A DNA stretch of 64,000 bases from Isoetes taiwanensis (GCA_021234155.1 JAJEKV010000098.1:2912803-2976802), one strand, 5' to 3'; positions 11,390 through 23,633 are shown, counted from the first letter of the stretch. Notes: generated by a model from the letters alone, not told the origin. Made by a program: numbers and translations.

Positions 11390-12340
11390 TTGTTGCAGAA
11401 TCGGTTGCAGCATCTGTTATACCTGTTACCTAGGAGATCAGCACATCTGATAGAGAAACAGGAGAAGTCTAATAGATCATGTAACCTTGCCTTAATGGCA
11501 AAGGTCCAGGATCATGTTGATCCACAAACCTTTCATGAAGTAGCTAGTGATCTGCGGTGGCATCATGCAATGGAAGAAGAATACTCTCAATTGCTAAAGA
11601 AAGGCACATGGGAAATAGTTGAACTTCCAGCTGGTAAACAAGTTATTGGCTGTAAGTGGGTGTTTAAAACCAAATTTCATGCTAATATGATAGTTTCAAA
11701 GAACAAAGCTAGACTTGTAGCCAAGGGTTTTTGCACAGAAAAAAGAATAGATTATGATGAACTCTTTGCTCCCATAGCCAGAATGTCCACTATCAGATCA
11801 GTTATAGCTCTTGCTACAATGAAAGATTGGTCAATGGTCCAAATGGACATTAAGTTTGCCTTTTTGAATTGATTTGGAGGAAGAGATCTATACGACTCAA
11901 CCTCTAGGATTTGTTGTTCAAGAGAAGGAGCAGTTAGTTTGTTTTATGAAGAAAAGCATTTATGGCTTGAAGCAGGCTCCAAGATGTTGGCATGCCAAAA
12001 TTAATGCTTTCTTTCTTAAGCAGGAGTTTCGCAAAAGTGTAGTAGACCCCAACCTTTATTACAAATCACATGAAGGCCGAATGTACGTTGTGCTTTTGTA
12101 TGTTGATGATTTGATCATCATAGGAGATGCTGATGTGCTGATTTCTACATTGAAGTTGAAGTTATCTTCTTCCTTCGAGAAGACTGATCTTGGTCTTATG
12201 CATTACTGCTTAGGAATAGAAGTGTGGCAGCACTTAGGTGGCATCTATCTTTCTCAGCAGAAATATATCAAGGAAATGTTACAGCAATATCGTATGCAAG
12301 ATTGCTCGAGCTTGATTTCAATGGTGAGAGTGTGATCCCA
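11390..12340 (+). pseudogene. Copia reverse transcriptase (broken)
   Basis: Clear RVT_2 family motifs: GTWEIVELPAGKQVIGCKWV, KARLVAKGF, DYDELFAPIARM and MVQMDIKFAFLN, followed after a frame disturbance at about 11,872 by IYGLKQAPRCWH and LLYVDDLIIIGD. The YVDD catalytic box (about 12,098-12,110) is intact and so is the first catalytic Asp in QMDIK. The two halves are out of continuous frame, so the enzyme is dead although its active-site residues persist. This is the best-preserved part of the element. Confidence 0.9.
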
Positions 12341-12778
12341 CACTGTATCGAAGCTTGGTAGAGATGTTGATATATCTCACAGTCACTAGACCTGATATTT
12401 CTTTTGTTGTGGGAGTCTTTGAGGCGATTTATGAGCAATCCGGCAAATCCTGCTTGGAAGGTTGCTAAAAGATCTGGCGGCATATCACGAAAGGGACTTC
12501 ACAGGAAGGTTTCTTTTATCAGAGGTCTTCTGATTTTTAGTTGAAAATCTTTGTTGATTCAAATCATGCTAATTGTCATGATAGTAGAAGATCCACAACA
12601 GGGATGGTCGCGTTCATAGGCCTAATCTGTTGACTTGATTGTCCAAAAGACAGTCTATAGTGCCAATCAGCACCACGGAGGCAGAATTCAAACCAGTTAG
12701 AGTTGGGATGCAGGAATTGTTGTGGCTTAAACATTTGTGGATAGATCTGCAAGTACCTCCATCCTCGGTTGTGATATT

Positions 12779-13950
12779 AGCAGACTCTCCAGATATCGTA
12801 TAAACACATTTGGTTCAATTAGCCTCTTTATGTAATGCAAAGAAAATGTCAGTAAACCTGCATAAGTCAAAGATTATGATCGTTGGAACGGTGAAGCGAC
12901 CTTTTCTATACAAAGGTGAGCCATTGAAGATTGTTGATAGTTATAAAAATTTTGGAATAGAAATTTCAGCCAGTTATAGATGGAAAGATTGCATAAAAAG
13001 GAGGATTACAGGAGGGAAAATAGATTTGTACAGCATGTTAGCTAAATGTCAGAAGACCTCATTAACAAATTGAAATTTGAACAAAACTCTTTTTAAGACC
13101 TTAGTACAAACTGCTATTCTTTATGGAGCACCAATCTGGGGGGCGTATTTATCGCCTAAGCAATGGACATGGATTGAGTCAGTGATAAAAGCCTTCACTT
13201 GCGAAGAGTTGGGCGTCAAGAGACAGACTCCATATGCAATCTTGCTGGCTGAAACAGGTTTGATTCCTCTTGAAGCTAAGGCTCTTTTTCAGACAATAAC
13301 TTCTGTAAACAGAATTCACAGCCAAGAGGAACATAGATTACCCAAATTAGCAATGGAATGTCAACTAACTCAGGTTGGTTCTTTGAGGTTCTTAAATGGG
13401 TAGAAAGTTGGGGCATAACAACAGATAATTGGCCAGACACTGTAGTGGGTATTCGTGAGATGATACAGGCAGTGGCTGTTACCAAAATATGGACCAAAAA
13501 GGGATCTGGGATGACCTTTTACATGACAGACATAAAACAAATGATAATTTATTTAGATCAGATGTATTTAAAGGCATCTATTCTTAGAAGTCTAAAGCAT
13601 TTTATTGCAAGGTACAAGACTAGTTCCCATAAGTTAAATGTGGAGACAGCGCAGATGATATGGTATCCCAAGAGAAGATAGGTTGTGGACATCGTGTGGA
13701 AGCCACCAAGTTGAGGATGAACATCACGTGTTTCTGAATTGTCCAGCATATGAAGAATATAGGAACAAACATGGCATCAATTGTAGCAACCTTCAATCCT
13801 TATTTGATCTAGATCCTATAACTTTAGGTTCTTTCATCAAGGAAGTGGATTCTCATTGTTCTTTATTGTTGAAACTGTAAAATGTACATTTTGTTTCGCT
13901 CCATGACCTTCAAGGTCCTATATGGGCATGATAATAAATTATTATTATTA

Positions 13951-14021
<71 letters not shown>
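12779..14021 (+). mobile_element. 5'-truncated LINE nested in copia RNase H
   Basis: The copy begins inside the reverse transcriptase, just after its catalytic box, at ADSPDIV. It continues through NLHKSKIMIVG, a TLVQTAILYGAPIWG stretch, LAETGLIPLEAKAL and a C-terminal zinc motif (CGSHQVEDEHHVFLNC, near 13,690-13,745). Two stops and a frameshift break it. The 3' end has a short hairpin (GACCTTCAAGGTC) and then an ATT microsatellite tail. ATATT is found at both junctions and may be a short target duplication. It belongs to the same LINE type as the copies at 28.3, 36.3 and 48.4 kb. Confidence 0.85.

Positions 14022-14022
<1 letters not shown>
13934..14022 (+). repeat. (ATT)n microsatellite = LINE tail
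   Basis: About 30 near-perfect ATT triplets directly follow the LINE 3' untranslated region and stop where copia sequence resumes. Its position marks it as the copy's 3' tail rather than an independent repeat. Open frames through it encoding poly-Ile are artefacts. Confidence 0.9.
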
Positions 14023-14023
<1 letters not shown>

Positions 14024-14320
14024 TGTGTGACAACACAAGTACCATCCGTCTTACCAAGGATGCTGAGTACCACCTAAAAACAAAACACCTTGACACCCAC
14101 CTGTGTTTTGTCTGTGAGCAGATCCAAATGGGATCTTCTCAACTTGTTCATTACTCCTCACAGGATCAATTTGTTGATGGCTTTACCAAACCATTAGTTG
14201 GATATAAGTTCGTCAATGCGAAGGAGAGCTTGGGCATGAAGAAATTGCAACCGAAGGGAGAGAAGGATTACCTTGGTTTCAGCTGATTTTCTTATGCTTA
14301 GTTAGCAACATTTAAGAGAG

Positions 14321-14638
14321 AGTATTGGAATATAAATATGTTGACTAAGCATAATGTCTTTGAAACAAAGATGGTTAAGATGTTGAAGCGTCGGAAGGCA
14401 AACACTTTATCGAGATCGAACCCTAGACCCTAAATCGGGTCGTAATTAGTGGCTGTGGTTGCTGATGAACTACTATTCTTAGTCTCACTGGTTGTATATA
14501 TATTCATTGTACGTTATGTACTAAAACAATGTTGAGAAGTAAAGATTGTATTTCCTATTGCTTTTCTTAATAGAGTTGTTCTTGTTCTCTATTCTATCTC
14601 TTGAGTCGATCTTGCGGGGTTTGTGCTAGTTCTATCAA
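14321..14638 (+). repeat. Probable copia 3' LTR
   Basis: A purine-rich run (AAGAGAGAG) precedes TATTGGAATATAAATATG, close to the common copia LTR opening TGTTGGAATAT. The segment ends near GTTCTATCA and contains a polyadenylation-like TTAATAGAG region. No second copy exists in the window to confirm the boundaries. Confidence 0.6.
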
Positions 14639-14811
14639 TTCTTTCATAAAGTTTAGATAATTAAATGGATAGTTCAAAAGGATCTCAAATATGCTAAATC
14701 ATAGTAGTGGCAAGATTCAACTATCAAAGTTATTCTTCGATTATTATCACCCTCAATGGCGTAGTTTTTTCTCGCACTTGAACTTCCAATAAAACCATTC
14801 TTAATGTGACT

Positions 14812-15010
14812 GTATCCTATGAAGAAATTGATTGGAAAAATGTATCCTACAAACTTACTGATTGGAAAAAAAGGGTGCTGGAACAAAATGTAACAAACAT
14901 TTGTGAAAATGTACTCCATAAACTTATTGATTGGAAAAATGTACCCCACAAACTTATTGATTGGAAAAAAAAAGGATGCTGCTGGAACAAAATGTAGCAA
15001 ACATTTGTGA
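14812..15010 (+). repeat. Tandem ~30-bp repeats with a higher-order duplication
   Basis: At least four copies of a unit like AAACTTATTGATTGGAAAAA occur between 14,819 and 14,975. A larger segment ending GGAACAAAATGTAGCAAACA is itself duplicated about 100 bp apart. Related units lie at 6,843-6,930. Confidence 0.75.
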
Positions 15011-15632
15011 AGACATATGATCTTGTTGTAAAAAATACGCGTATATTAACAACTATCCACAACAACTCGATGACTCGAAACAACTCATAATCTCGCAACC
15101 ATTAGCACCTCCACTAATATAGTAGTACAAAAGTTCAAAAGCATGGCTCCCACATTGCCCATCATCAAAAGTTCACTTCAAGTAACAAAGCATTGCTCTT
15201 CACAAGTTATGACTAAGATAAATTCCTTTGGATATGTTGAATTGAACACACAATGAATTATGTTTGTTGATTTATCTGTTTGGCCCATTCAAAAGGCTTA
15301 TGATTTGGATAAGCCCAACACACTCAAATCCAAAACGTATCAAATACATACTAATAGATACTTATATTCAAATCCATAGCTTATTATTATTATTTGTACA
15401 ATTATAAAATAAATAATAATAACTAGTCGAGCAAACTGATATAGAACTCCATGTGCAGTCCTTGTTGAATGTTGAGTGGACATTTCAGCACGATGTGGAA
15501 TGTCAAATTAATTGGCTATGGCGGTAGGTCTTATCTACCATTCATGAAAACCCAGCTGGTTGGTTGCTTCAGCAGTCTTTGCATGCAGTTTTTTTCCACA
15601 GCATTTTTTAGTCTCGACGTTATCACAGCAAA
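15011..15632. promoter_or_regulatory. Upstream region of the PHT4 gene
   Basis: This spacer separates the repeat array from the transporter start. It is AT-rich with ATT-type stretches around 15,380-15,420. No TATA box can be chosen with confidence. The leader just before the start contains an overlapping upstream frame (15,469-15,651) that may be chance. Confidence 0.3.
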
Positions 15633-18219
15633 ATGCATGCCTCCGGAGTGAAGAATTTGATATATTCTAAAGGTAATTCGGAAGTCCAATACTGCCCAAA
15701 TAAGCCGGCTCTTTTTGGCTTGGATTCTCCCCTTCAGAAGCCGTATTTGGAGCTACGGCATTTGAACTATGTTAACATTGTGCTCTTATCTGGGAGGAAA
15801 AGATATTGTGGAGGATCTCAACTAAAATCTGTTAATTATGCTCTTAAGGGCACAACTGTACGGCTCACAAATCGGCTATGTCTTACCCAGAGTGCGCTGG
15901 AAGCCTATCCTACTTCAGAAATCTCTTCTGACTCTGAACAAAATGTCTCAAACTCGATTCATTCAATTTTCTCATCAGACAGAATCAAGGTTGTGGCGCT
16001 TGTTGCTCTTGCAATGGCCCTTTGCAATGCTGTCCGAGTAGTGATGTCTGTGGCAATAGTGCCCATGTCTGGTTTGCATAAGTGGACACCGAGCTTTACA
16101 GGCATTGTACAGGTGATTTTCTCGTCCATATTTATAGTTTGTATTGTTTAAATCAAACTGCATGCTTAAAATGTTCTGATTGATATAAATATTGGAAACA
16201 GACGTCAGTGTGCTCATCTTTATAAAATTTTGAAACAAAGTGGAACTGTTGTTTTTTAAGCTATTCATTTATCATTTGCAGTCATCTTTTCTCTGGGGTT
16301 ATCTAATGTCTCCTATAGCTGCTGGGGCTTTAGCAGACAAGTATGGAGGGAAGCTAGTTATGGGATGTGGAGTAGCCTTATGGTCAGCAGCTACTATCTT
16401 GACTCCATGGGCAGCCAGCCATTCTCTTGGGATGCTGCTTATGATGCGTACGCTCCTAGGTGCTGCAGAGGGTGTTGCCATGCCTTGCATGAATAACATG
16501 ATTTCTAGGTACTCTTTTGTGACAAACGTTTTTCATATGTTCTCAGAAAGCTTGTCAAATAACTCTAACAGATTTAGAACTTATGCAATGTTGTTCTGTA
16601 GTTAGCAGATTTAGAACTCATGCAATGTTGTTCTGTAGTTAGCAGAGTTGCCATTAAGTAAGGGGGAAAAGTATTGAATGCACTTAAGAATATTCTTACT
16701 AGATATATTTGCATGCTCCTAGCTATTTGATTAGTGGTAAGTCCTCTTAGGTTTGCCATAGGTAAACATTTTCTTTCCTGCAACTTTTTTATTTCCCTCT
16801 TCCTTTTGTTCAACTTGTTGAACTGGCAACATTGCCAGTTTATCCATTTCCAATGTTCTGTTTTCGGATGTTTTTGTTTTTGTTTTCGTTTTTAAGGATG
16901 TGTAGGGCACTCAGTAGTAAGCAGGAGTTGCATGTAGGTGACTTCATTGCTGTTTTTACAGGTGGTTTCCGCGTTCTGAAAGAGGGAGGGCAATTGCTGT
17001 AGCAATGGCAGGTTTTCATCTTGGAAGTGCAGGGGGCTTGCTTATTACTCCACTTTTACTTAATGCGCATGGTCTGTCTGGTCCATTTTTTGTTTTTGGC
17101 CTGCTGGGCCTTGCTTGGCTATGTCCATGGCTTTATGCTATATCCAAGGATCCACAAAGCCATCGTAGAATAAGACAGAGTGAGCTACTCTATATCCAGG
17201 AAGGGCTTACCAGTCAAAAGGAGATTAATGCTGTCTATACAGATAGTAAAACTCCCACAATGCTTCCCCCATTCCGATTACTGCTTTCAAAGCTACCAAC
17301 TTGGGCAATAATTCTTGCAAACTTCGTAAACAATTGGGTATGTTTCCGCCTTTAAGTGCTATTGTTTTTTAAGCCACAAGTTACTTATTTCATTTTACAG
17401 GGATATTTTATCATGTTATCATGGATGCCAGTATACTTCAACTCTGTAAGTTCATAATTTTCTCTTTCCGGTTTCCCAAGCATTGTCACCATAACAATTT
17501 TCCTTTTGCTTAAAGGTTCACAATGTGAATCTGAGACAGGCTGCATGGTTCAGTGCCATTCCATGGGTAATGATGGCAGCCATTGGCTTTCTCGCAGGCT
17601 CGTGTTCAGATTTCCTTATTTCTCGTCGGGTCCCAATTACTATTGTTCGCAAAATTATGCAGGTAGTATATGCTTGGAGTTGATTGTACCTCAATTATTG
17701 ATATCATCCTTAAAACATATCTTTAATTCTTCCACAGTCAGTTGGCTTTTTAGGCCCTGCCATCTCTCTCCTTGGACTTGTAGTTGCTCATGATGCCAGG
17801 ATAGCTGCAGCATGGCTTACAGCGGCCGTAGGTTTGAGCGCGTTCAGCCAAGCTGGTTTCCTTGTAAATCACCAGGTATGTTTTATTGCCCATTTGTCTG
17901 TTCTTTTGATCTCTGTACAGCTAAGTTTTGCTTGTATATGCAGGAAATTGGCCCAAGATTTGCTGGGGTTTTGCATGGTATATCATTCATTCTTCTTTAC
18001 TGATTCAAGTTACAGAACAGGTTTCTAATTAAAATTTCTTGTGCAGGTATGTCTAACACTGCAGGAACAATAGCAGCAATTATAAGCACCATTGGAACGG
18101 GTTATTTTGTCCAGTGGTTAGGGTCGTTTGACACATTTTTAATTATAACCTCCATGTTGTACTTGCTAAGCACACTTTTCTGGGTGGTATTTGCTTCGGG
18201 GGAGAGAGTGTTCACATGA
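15633..18219 (+). CDS. PHT4/ANTR-family plastid anion (phosphate) transporter, 8 coding exons
   Basis: Exons: 15,633-16,112; 16,282-16,508; 16,962-17,337; 17,401-17,445; 17,516-17,662; 17,738-17,875; 17,944-17,977; 18,047-18,219. All introns are GT-AG and the phases join to a 539-aa protein. Residues 1 to about 125 are Ser/Lys/Arg-rich and look like a plastid transit region; the SLC17/MFS body follows with about twelve membrane segments. Seen motifs include LWGYLMSPIAAGALADKYGG (residues 164-183), AAEGVAMPCMNNMISRWFPR (221-240) and FLVNHQEIGPRFAGVLHGMS near helices 10-11, ending SGERVFT. The family (Arabidopsis PHT4;1-PHT4;6) moves phosphate or ascorbate across plastid or Golgi membranes. The ending resembles the PHT4;3/PHT4;5 branch, but substrate and branch are inference. 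The start is the first Met after an in-frame stop at 15,609. It looks intact. Confidence 0.93.
16569..16647 (+). repeat. 40-bp tandem duplication in PHT4 intron 2
   Basis: Two adjacent copies containing AGATTTAGAACTYATGCAAT and TTGTTCTGTAGTTAGCAG. The duplication is wholly intronic and does not affect the splice sites. Confidence 0.85.
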
Positions 18220-18234
18220 AGTTTTTCATTTCCC

Positions 18235-18450
18235 ACATACAAGGGAGTTGCCAAACCTTAGATGCAAGTGGCATATTCCCTTGCTGATTCTATGGAGTTT
18301 CTCATTTTCCACAATATAAGGGAGTTGCCAAACTTAGGTGCAGGTGGCATATTCCCCTGCTGATCCTATAAAGATAAACATTTCCCACACAAAGGGAGTT
18401 GCCAAACCTTAGATTCAGGTGGCATATTCCCTTGCTGATCCTCATTACAA
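18235..18450 (+). repeat. Three ~76-bp tandem repeats behind the PHT4 stop codon
   Basis: The motif AAGGGAGTTGCCAAAC starts at 18,241, 18,318 and 18,392, each followed by a related GGTGGCATATTCCC-TGCTGAT block. Periods are 77 and 74 bp. The array begins about 20 bp after the stop and therefore probably lies in the 3' untranslated region. Confidence 0.85.
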
Positions 18451-18689
18451 TGGAGTTTAACAACAAAGGAGCCAAGTCATTTTGCATATTCCTTTGGATT
18501 AGTTTGGTTCAAATGTTGCACGCTTGGATAACAGCGCACGTTTTTGAGCTGCTTTTGAACAAACTCAAGATGGTATCCACCACTCCTGGTGGAAAAATAT
18601 AGATTGCAATTATGGCTTGATTTTTTTGTGGGGACAAAATAATATAAGAGGAATGTCAAACTTAAAGAGGGGCTATATATTGAAACCAG

Positions 18690-20130
18690 GTGTCAAAAAG
18701 CACTTAACCTTGCAATTGATTGTAGCAGTCGTGTTGGTGTTTATGCTTGTTTGGGGATGGTGTTTATATAATTGCTTGTTTGCTTTTATTTATTCATTTC
18801 TTTACTTTATTGCTCTGTTTTTTTTTCTAAATTTTTTATGTTTTTTTTGCCTAGTGTGGGTTTCTAGTTTCTTTTTTCCCATCGTTTTGATTACTTATAA
18901 ATATGTTTTTAGTCTTTTATGCCTCTTTATACTCCTCATATTTCACAAATTCATGGAATGATTCGTTTTACACAAGAAATCGTCGACTGGTCCGTTGTTC
19001 GTCTCTTGAGGTGTTTAACCCTTATTCTTTTGTTGTATGTTACTTTTTTGCATTTGTTTGCGTCTCTTCTTGAGGGGTTTAACCCTTATTTTTTTGTTGT
19101 ATATTACTTTTTTGCATTTGTTTGCGTCTGTTTTTACATTCCAAACTATTAGTTTGACATGGGTTGGTCATTTAGTGATCTACAATAACAAAAAGGTTGG
19201 CACTTTTTTGAATGATAATAAAGCTCTCGAATGGGCTCCAATAAAGTCTCCGACCTTTTTGCGATATAAACATATATCCTAAATGGATAACAGTCCATCA
19301 GAATGGCTAACCTAACAATAAAAAGAAGGTGCTTATATCTCAAGCTACTAATCTTGAAAAATTGGAGTTAGGAAATAATTTTCCTAAAGGTTGGAGGCGT
19401 ATAGTTAGTGAGGGTTGCTAGGTTTGGGTGTATTTGTATACACTGGGTATTATAAATTTAGATCTTGTGGTTTTGGAATACTGCTTAAAATGTGCAAGGG
19501 AAAACCACCTTTGAGGTTTCCGTCATTGGAAACCGGCGTTAAACAAGGTGTTAAAAAGCACTTAACCGCATTTGATTGGAAACCCCCGTGTTGGTGTTTT
19601 TACCATTCTGGGGATGGTGTTTATATAATTGCTGCATCCTTTTTTTTTTTTATTCATTTCTTTACTTTAGCGATGCTTTTTTTTTTTCCTAAATTTTTTT
19701 ATGTTTTTTGCCTAGTGTGAGTTTCTAGTTTCTTTTGAGGCGCGTTTTGATTACTGGTGATAAATGATGCTGTTTTTAGATGAGTTTTATGCCTCTTTAA
19801 TCTACTTAGTTTAGAATTCATTTTTTTTTTCTTTGTTCTTTATTTCTTAAAAGATTCGTGTACATTTGACCGGGTCGTAAAATAGGGGTTTAAAGATTTA
19901 TCTTATTTTAACTTTTTTTCAAATTTTTTATACCTTCTAATGTTTTAACCTTTGTTTTTTTGTTATTAGGCTTTTTTGCATTTGAGTTCCAAGTTCTGTT
20001 TTACATTCCAAAGATTAAAGCAAGATCAAAGCAACATTTAGAAGTTCTTGCCAAGATTTCATGAAGTTCTGGCACTTTTTTGAATGATAATAAAGTTTTA
20101 GGTTTCAATAAAGTCCGAGTTTTTAGGTTA
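18690..20130 (+). repeat. ~580-bp direct duplication, offset about 860 bp
   Basis: Segment 18,690-19,270 recurs as 19,549-20,125. Shared landmarks in order are AAAAAGCACTTAACC, GGGGATGGTGTTTATATAAT, CATTTCTTTACTTTA, TTTTTTGCATTTG and GGCACTTTTTTGAATGATAA. The first copy has an extra tandem duplication of about 63 bp at 19,005-19,135. Both copies are T-rich and non-coding. This may be a decayed non-autonomous transposon pair or local duplication; no LTR or terminal motif settles it. Confidence 0.65.
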
Positions 20131-23100
20131 CGGGCGATAACATTTCAACATTTGAAGGTAAATGTTATAAGGAGTAATTTTTTTTTTCTATTCTTAAATG
20201 ATATTATCTAACAATCTTTTTTGTCAAGCTCCACGACTTGTTGCTCTTGCTCCAAAATGGTAGAAGACAAGGTTTATTGAACTCTTTTAGTTCTTTATGT
20301 TGCTAGTTAGGGGTTTTGATTCATGTTGGAGACGTTTACACTTGTGAGGGATCATATTTTGGATGATAATGTTTTGGCCACAATCTTATGTTATAGGGTT
20401 TGGGGTGAAAAACCTTTGCCTCGAAAAAAAAAAAAAATACCCAAAAGAACTTTTCTAGAATTTAGAATTTGTGAGAATGGGTTTCTGATTGGGTCGCAGA
20501 ACAATGGTTCTAGGAAGCAAGCATGGTAAATACTTAATATTGTATCTTTGTAGTGATTTTTATTTTTGAAAATTTGAGTGGTCTATTCTAGAAAATTTGG
20601 AGACGCCCATTTTTGGGCTCCTGTGTTTGCCCTTCTCGAAACTGCTACGTCCGGATTGCTCTTTGCTGGGTTTAGTTCTAGTTTGTTTTATGGAACAATG
20701 TCACTTGGTCTTGCATGTTGATTTGATAAAGGCCCTGCTCGGAATCACTCAAATCTTGGCAAGTTTTGCTACTTGCAGATAATCTAGGTGGATTTGGTTT
20801 GTGTGCATGATAAGAAAACTCGGACTGTTGTGGCAGCCCGACCTTGTTTAGAGGATGTTCACATGTCTTGCTATCTTTGGTCTTGATCTGGAGTACAAAT
20901 ATCCAGGTAATAATTTTGTCATCAAGCTTTCTTATTACCTTTTGTTCTTGGAGGTCATGGTTGCAGCTTAGCTTGGAGGTTCTTCTTTGTTCTTTATCTT
21001 TGTGGAGGTTTTTGTTTGCAGATTTACAAAGATGCCAATGCCATTGCCTAGTATATGATTGTCCATGGATTTTCCCTTTGTAGTTTTGTATTCGTGATGC
21101 CCAATGTTTGCAGATGATCTCCTTAGCTTCATGCCAAGGACTATTATTTCTCATGTATTGTCTGATCGGGGTTGCAAGAGAATCAAGAGGATATTGTTAA
21201 GGCCGTTGGTACCTCCTTCTGCTTCCCTTTTTGGTGGTGTATCAGGTGGTTTTGCCTCAGTAATTGAGGATGTGCATTTATTAAATGGTAATCCAGGTCT
21301 CCTCTTTCATATTACTAATGCGTCAGATATCCGTATAATTGAGGATGATGAGTTCTTGAACATTGATGGGCTATGTGGTAGGGTCTCCGCCTTTGTGTTC
21401 CAACTTGTAGAAACTCTTGGTGGTTTAAATGCATGTGTTGATCTTTGATTAACTACTATGGAACACATCATCAGAGACCCACTACTAGTCAAACCATCGT
21501 CATGAGGACTACTATGAGCAGGGTAAGAGGATTGCTAACCCGATATTAGAGACGGTATGAGATGTTATGGTGCAATCGAATGAATATGCACTTTCATAAG
21601 GCTTGCCTTTTGATATTATTATTCTTATATTTTGTGTTTCATTTCATATAGGTTGTGGTCACCATTGCTTTTGATTATAGCATGGTGCCGAGGTGATGGT
21701 GTCACGATCATTGTGTCCTTGTTTATTGTGATTACCTCCTGGATAATATTGCTACTTGAAGAATATTAATGACCCTGGAAAACTCTTTCCTCCTTTATTG
21801 TATTTTCTTCTACAAGTTAGGCGTATTAATGACCCTGCATGGACCATCAGGCATGTCACACCCAATGGTATGATCCATGTTCGAATCCTGAAGGGTGCAT
21901 ATTGTGTTTTTGCTTATGTTTTACTCATTTGTTGAATTGCAATGTTTTTTGGAATTGCAATTTCTAATGTATTTGCTTCTTATTTTATAAATGATCATAT
22001 TGAAACCATTGTATATACGAATTCCAATGGTTTCGAAATGCTTATTTGTTTTTTGGCTCCTATAGTCAATGGTATAATGTTGTAAAGTTGAATACCATGT
22101 TTTTTTGTACAAACATGGTATTCATTTTTTAATTGTATGCAAATCTTAGCCCACCATGTGTATTTTATGTTTTGAGTTAGGTTTTATGCTATTTTTAGGA
22201 AATGGGTATTTTAAAATTAGGGATTGGAAGTTGATCTGGAGATCTAACTCCAGAAGCTGTATACGCCATTCGGTTCTTATCATCACTACTCTGAAATTGG
22301 CCGCCATACCGAGAGCTTGGTTTTCTGTTGTAAAACAGGGGACAAAAAGATGGGGTCTAAAATAGAGCCAATAAAAGGGCTTTTTCCTCATTGCTTTTCG
22401 CAACAAAGAACAATAGCAAAAATGCAAACAGAGTAACGGCAAGCAGAGTATGCACTACAGAGATAGAAGTCATCATGGATTGCCAAAGCACCGCCAAAAA
22501 TTTTGCATATCAATGATCCCCTACAAATAAACATGTCTGTGAAGTTTTTTGAGGTAAAGTGAGAAGAACAACTTAAACTTTAACCTTGAGCATTGGATGA
22601 GGCTGTATGAAAAATAGTGTTGGGCTCTTGTTAGAAGTGAAGAAGGGCGAGAAGTTTCAACTTATTCATTGATGGTGATTTCTAGCATGGATATATTGCA
22701 GAATTTTAGCCCATGTGACAAAGCAAATCGCGTAGACTGTAATTTAAACCTTATACTTGGCGGCATCTCCAAAGTGAACATATGAACTCGAGTATACATC
22801 AAATGGAGTGATACCTACAGTTCATAAAACACAAGGCAAAGTTGACTTGTTTTTCAATGGCTCATTTGTACACTAATGCGTTGAAGGTGGCTCCTAAAAT
22901 GAGCATAATCAGATTAGATAATTTCAAATGTGGCACTTCACAATGCTATAACATTCCCTTCCACTGCAGCTCAGGTACGTCCTAATACTTTTATGTTCCT
23001 CTGCTATGTCTAGTCTTTACTGCAATAGTTGCTCCCTACCACCAAGGACATTGCTATTCTAGTTAGCATTTGCAATGTGGACAAACTCTGTTTCCTATTA

Positions 23101-23633
23101 TACGTCCCACATAGCTCAAATTATTATTAAATCCACCTTGACCAAAATGTTTAAGATCGTTCTCTATTTACTCAATCCTTTGATCAGGTGTTCTCAAACG
23201 CACTTACTTTTGCCCTTGACAATTATGAGAATCTTTCAAATAAAAGAATGCTTACAAGAACATGAACAAAACTTTAATCTCCAGATCAATACATTGTACA
23301 AGATAATGGCATTTTCTCCTACGTCAACACCGTAACTATCTATACAAGTTTTCAAACTAGCCATCCTGTCAACTTGGACCATCAAATGCGGTCCACAAAA
23401 TTAAATTTAATTGACTTTTATTGTCCTGAAAAGACGCTCATGACCCTCAAAATTCGAATGGAGACCCTCACGATGATTAAATTTTTTGGCTTACTTGCTT
23501 GTTATAAATATATATAATAGAAATTTTGGCAGGGCAACTATAAGTGGTCTTCAAGGTTACATTGTCTTAGGCACGAGCACCTATCGCTACAGAATTTCTA
23601 ACACCTCGAAGGGGCCAAACCGAAATTAAGTTA
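20131..23633. other. Gene-poor stretch, possible decayed exons at 20.6-21.45 kb
   Basis: No family is recognised. Between 20,600 and 21,450 there are open frames on both strands, including a 158-codon minus-strand frame (20,678-21,154) and a plus-strand frame at 21,104-21,448 that reads as a plausible soluble protein (LFGGVSGGFASVIEDVHLLN). Several TTTGCAG sequences resemble splice acceptors. None forms a consistent gene, and I treat them as unresolved. The rest (21.5-23.6 kb) is AT-rich with no coding signal apart from the short inverted repeat at 22,090. Confidence 0.35.
22090..22123. repeat. Perfect 13-bp inverted repeat
   Basis: GAATACCATGTTT and AAACATGGTATTC pair perfectly around an 8-nt loop beginning TTTT. 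No gene lies close enough to interpret it as a terminator. Confidence 0.8.

Larger units (their letters stand above)
12341..14286 (+). pseudogene. Copia RNase H, split by a nested LINE
   Basis: The RNase H part is recognisable before the insertion (STTEAEF, then ELLWLKHLWIDLQVPPSSVV) and after it (CDNTSTIRLTKDAEYHLKTK, then the Asp-rich QFVDGFTKPL end). The codons read V-V-I-L-C-D-N straight across the gap if 12,779 to about 14,021 is removed. The terminal stop is at 14,284-14,286. The first part also has stops of its own, so it was probably decaying independently of the LINE insertion. Confidence 0.85.
8933..14638 (+). mobile_element. Ty1/copia LTR retrotransposon, decayed, with nested LINE
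   Basis: The order gag, integrase, reverse transcriptase, RNase H is that of Ty1/copia. Many stops and frameshifts break every domain, so it cannot encode a working polyprotein. A 5'-truncated LINE (12,779 to about 14,021) sits inside the RNase H region. A likely 3' LTR follows at about 14,321-14,638. No matching 5' LTR or primer-binding site was found before the gag Met at 8,933, so the left end is probably lost or strongly diverged. Confidence 0.9.

Noticed and set aside
13863-14286. Long frames with poly-isoleucine across 13.93-14.02 kb
   Set aside because: They are translations of the (ATT)n LINE tail; the plus-strand frame becomes meaningful only where copia RNase H resumes.
20678-21154. 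158-codon minus-strand frame as a gene
   Set aside because: No recognisable domain, no splice context and an equally plausible plus-strand reading; left as unresolved spacer.
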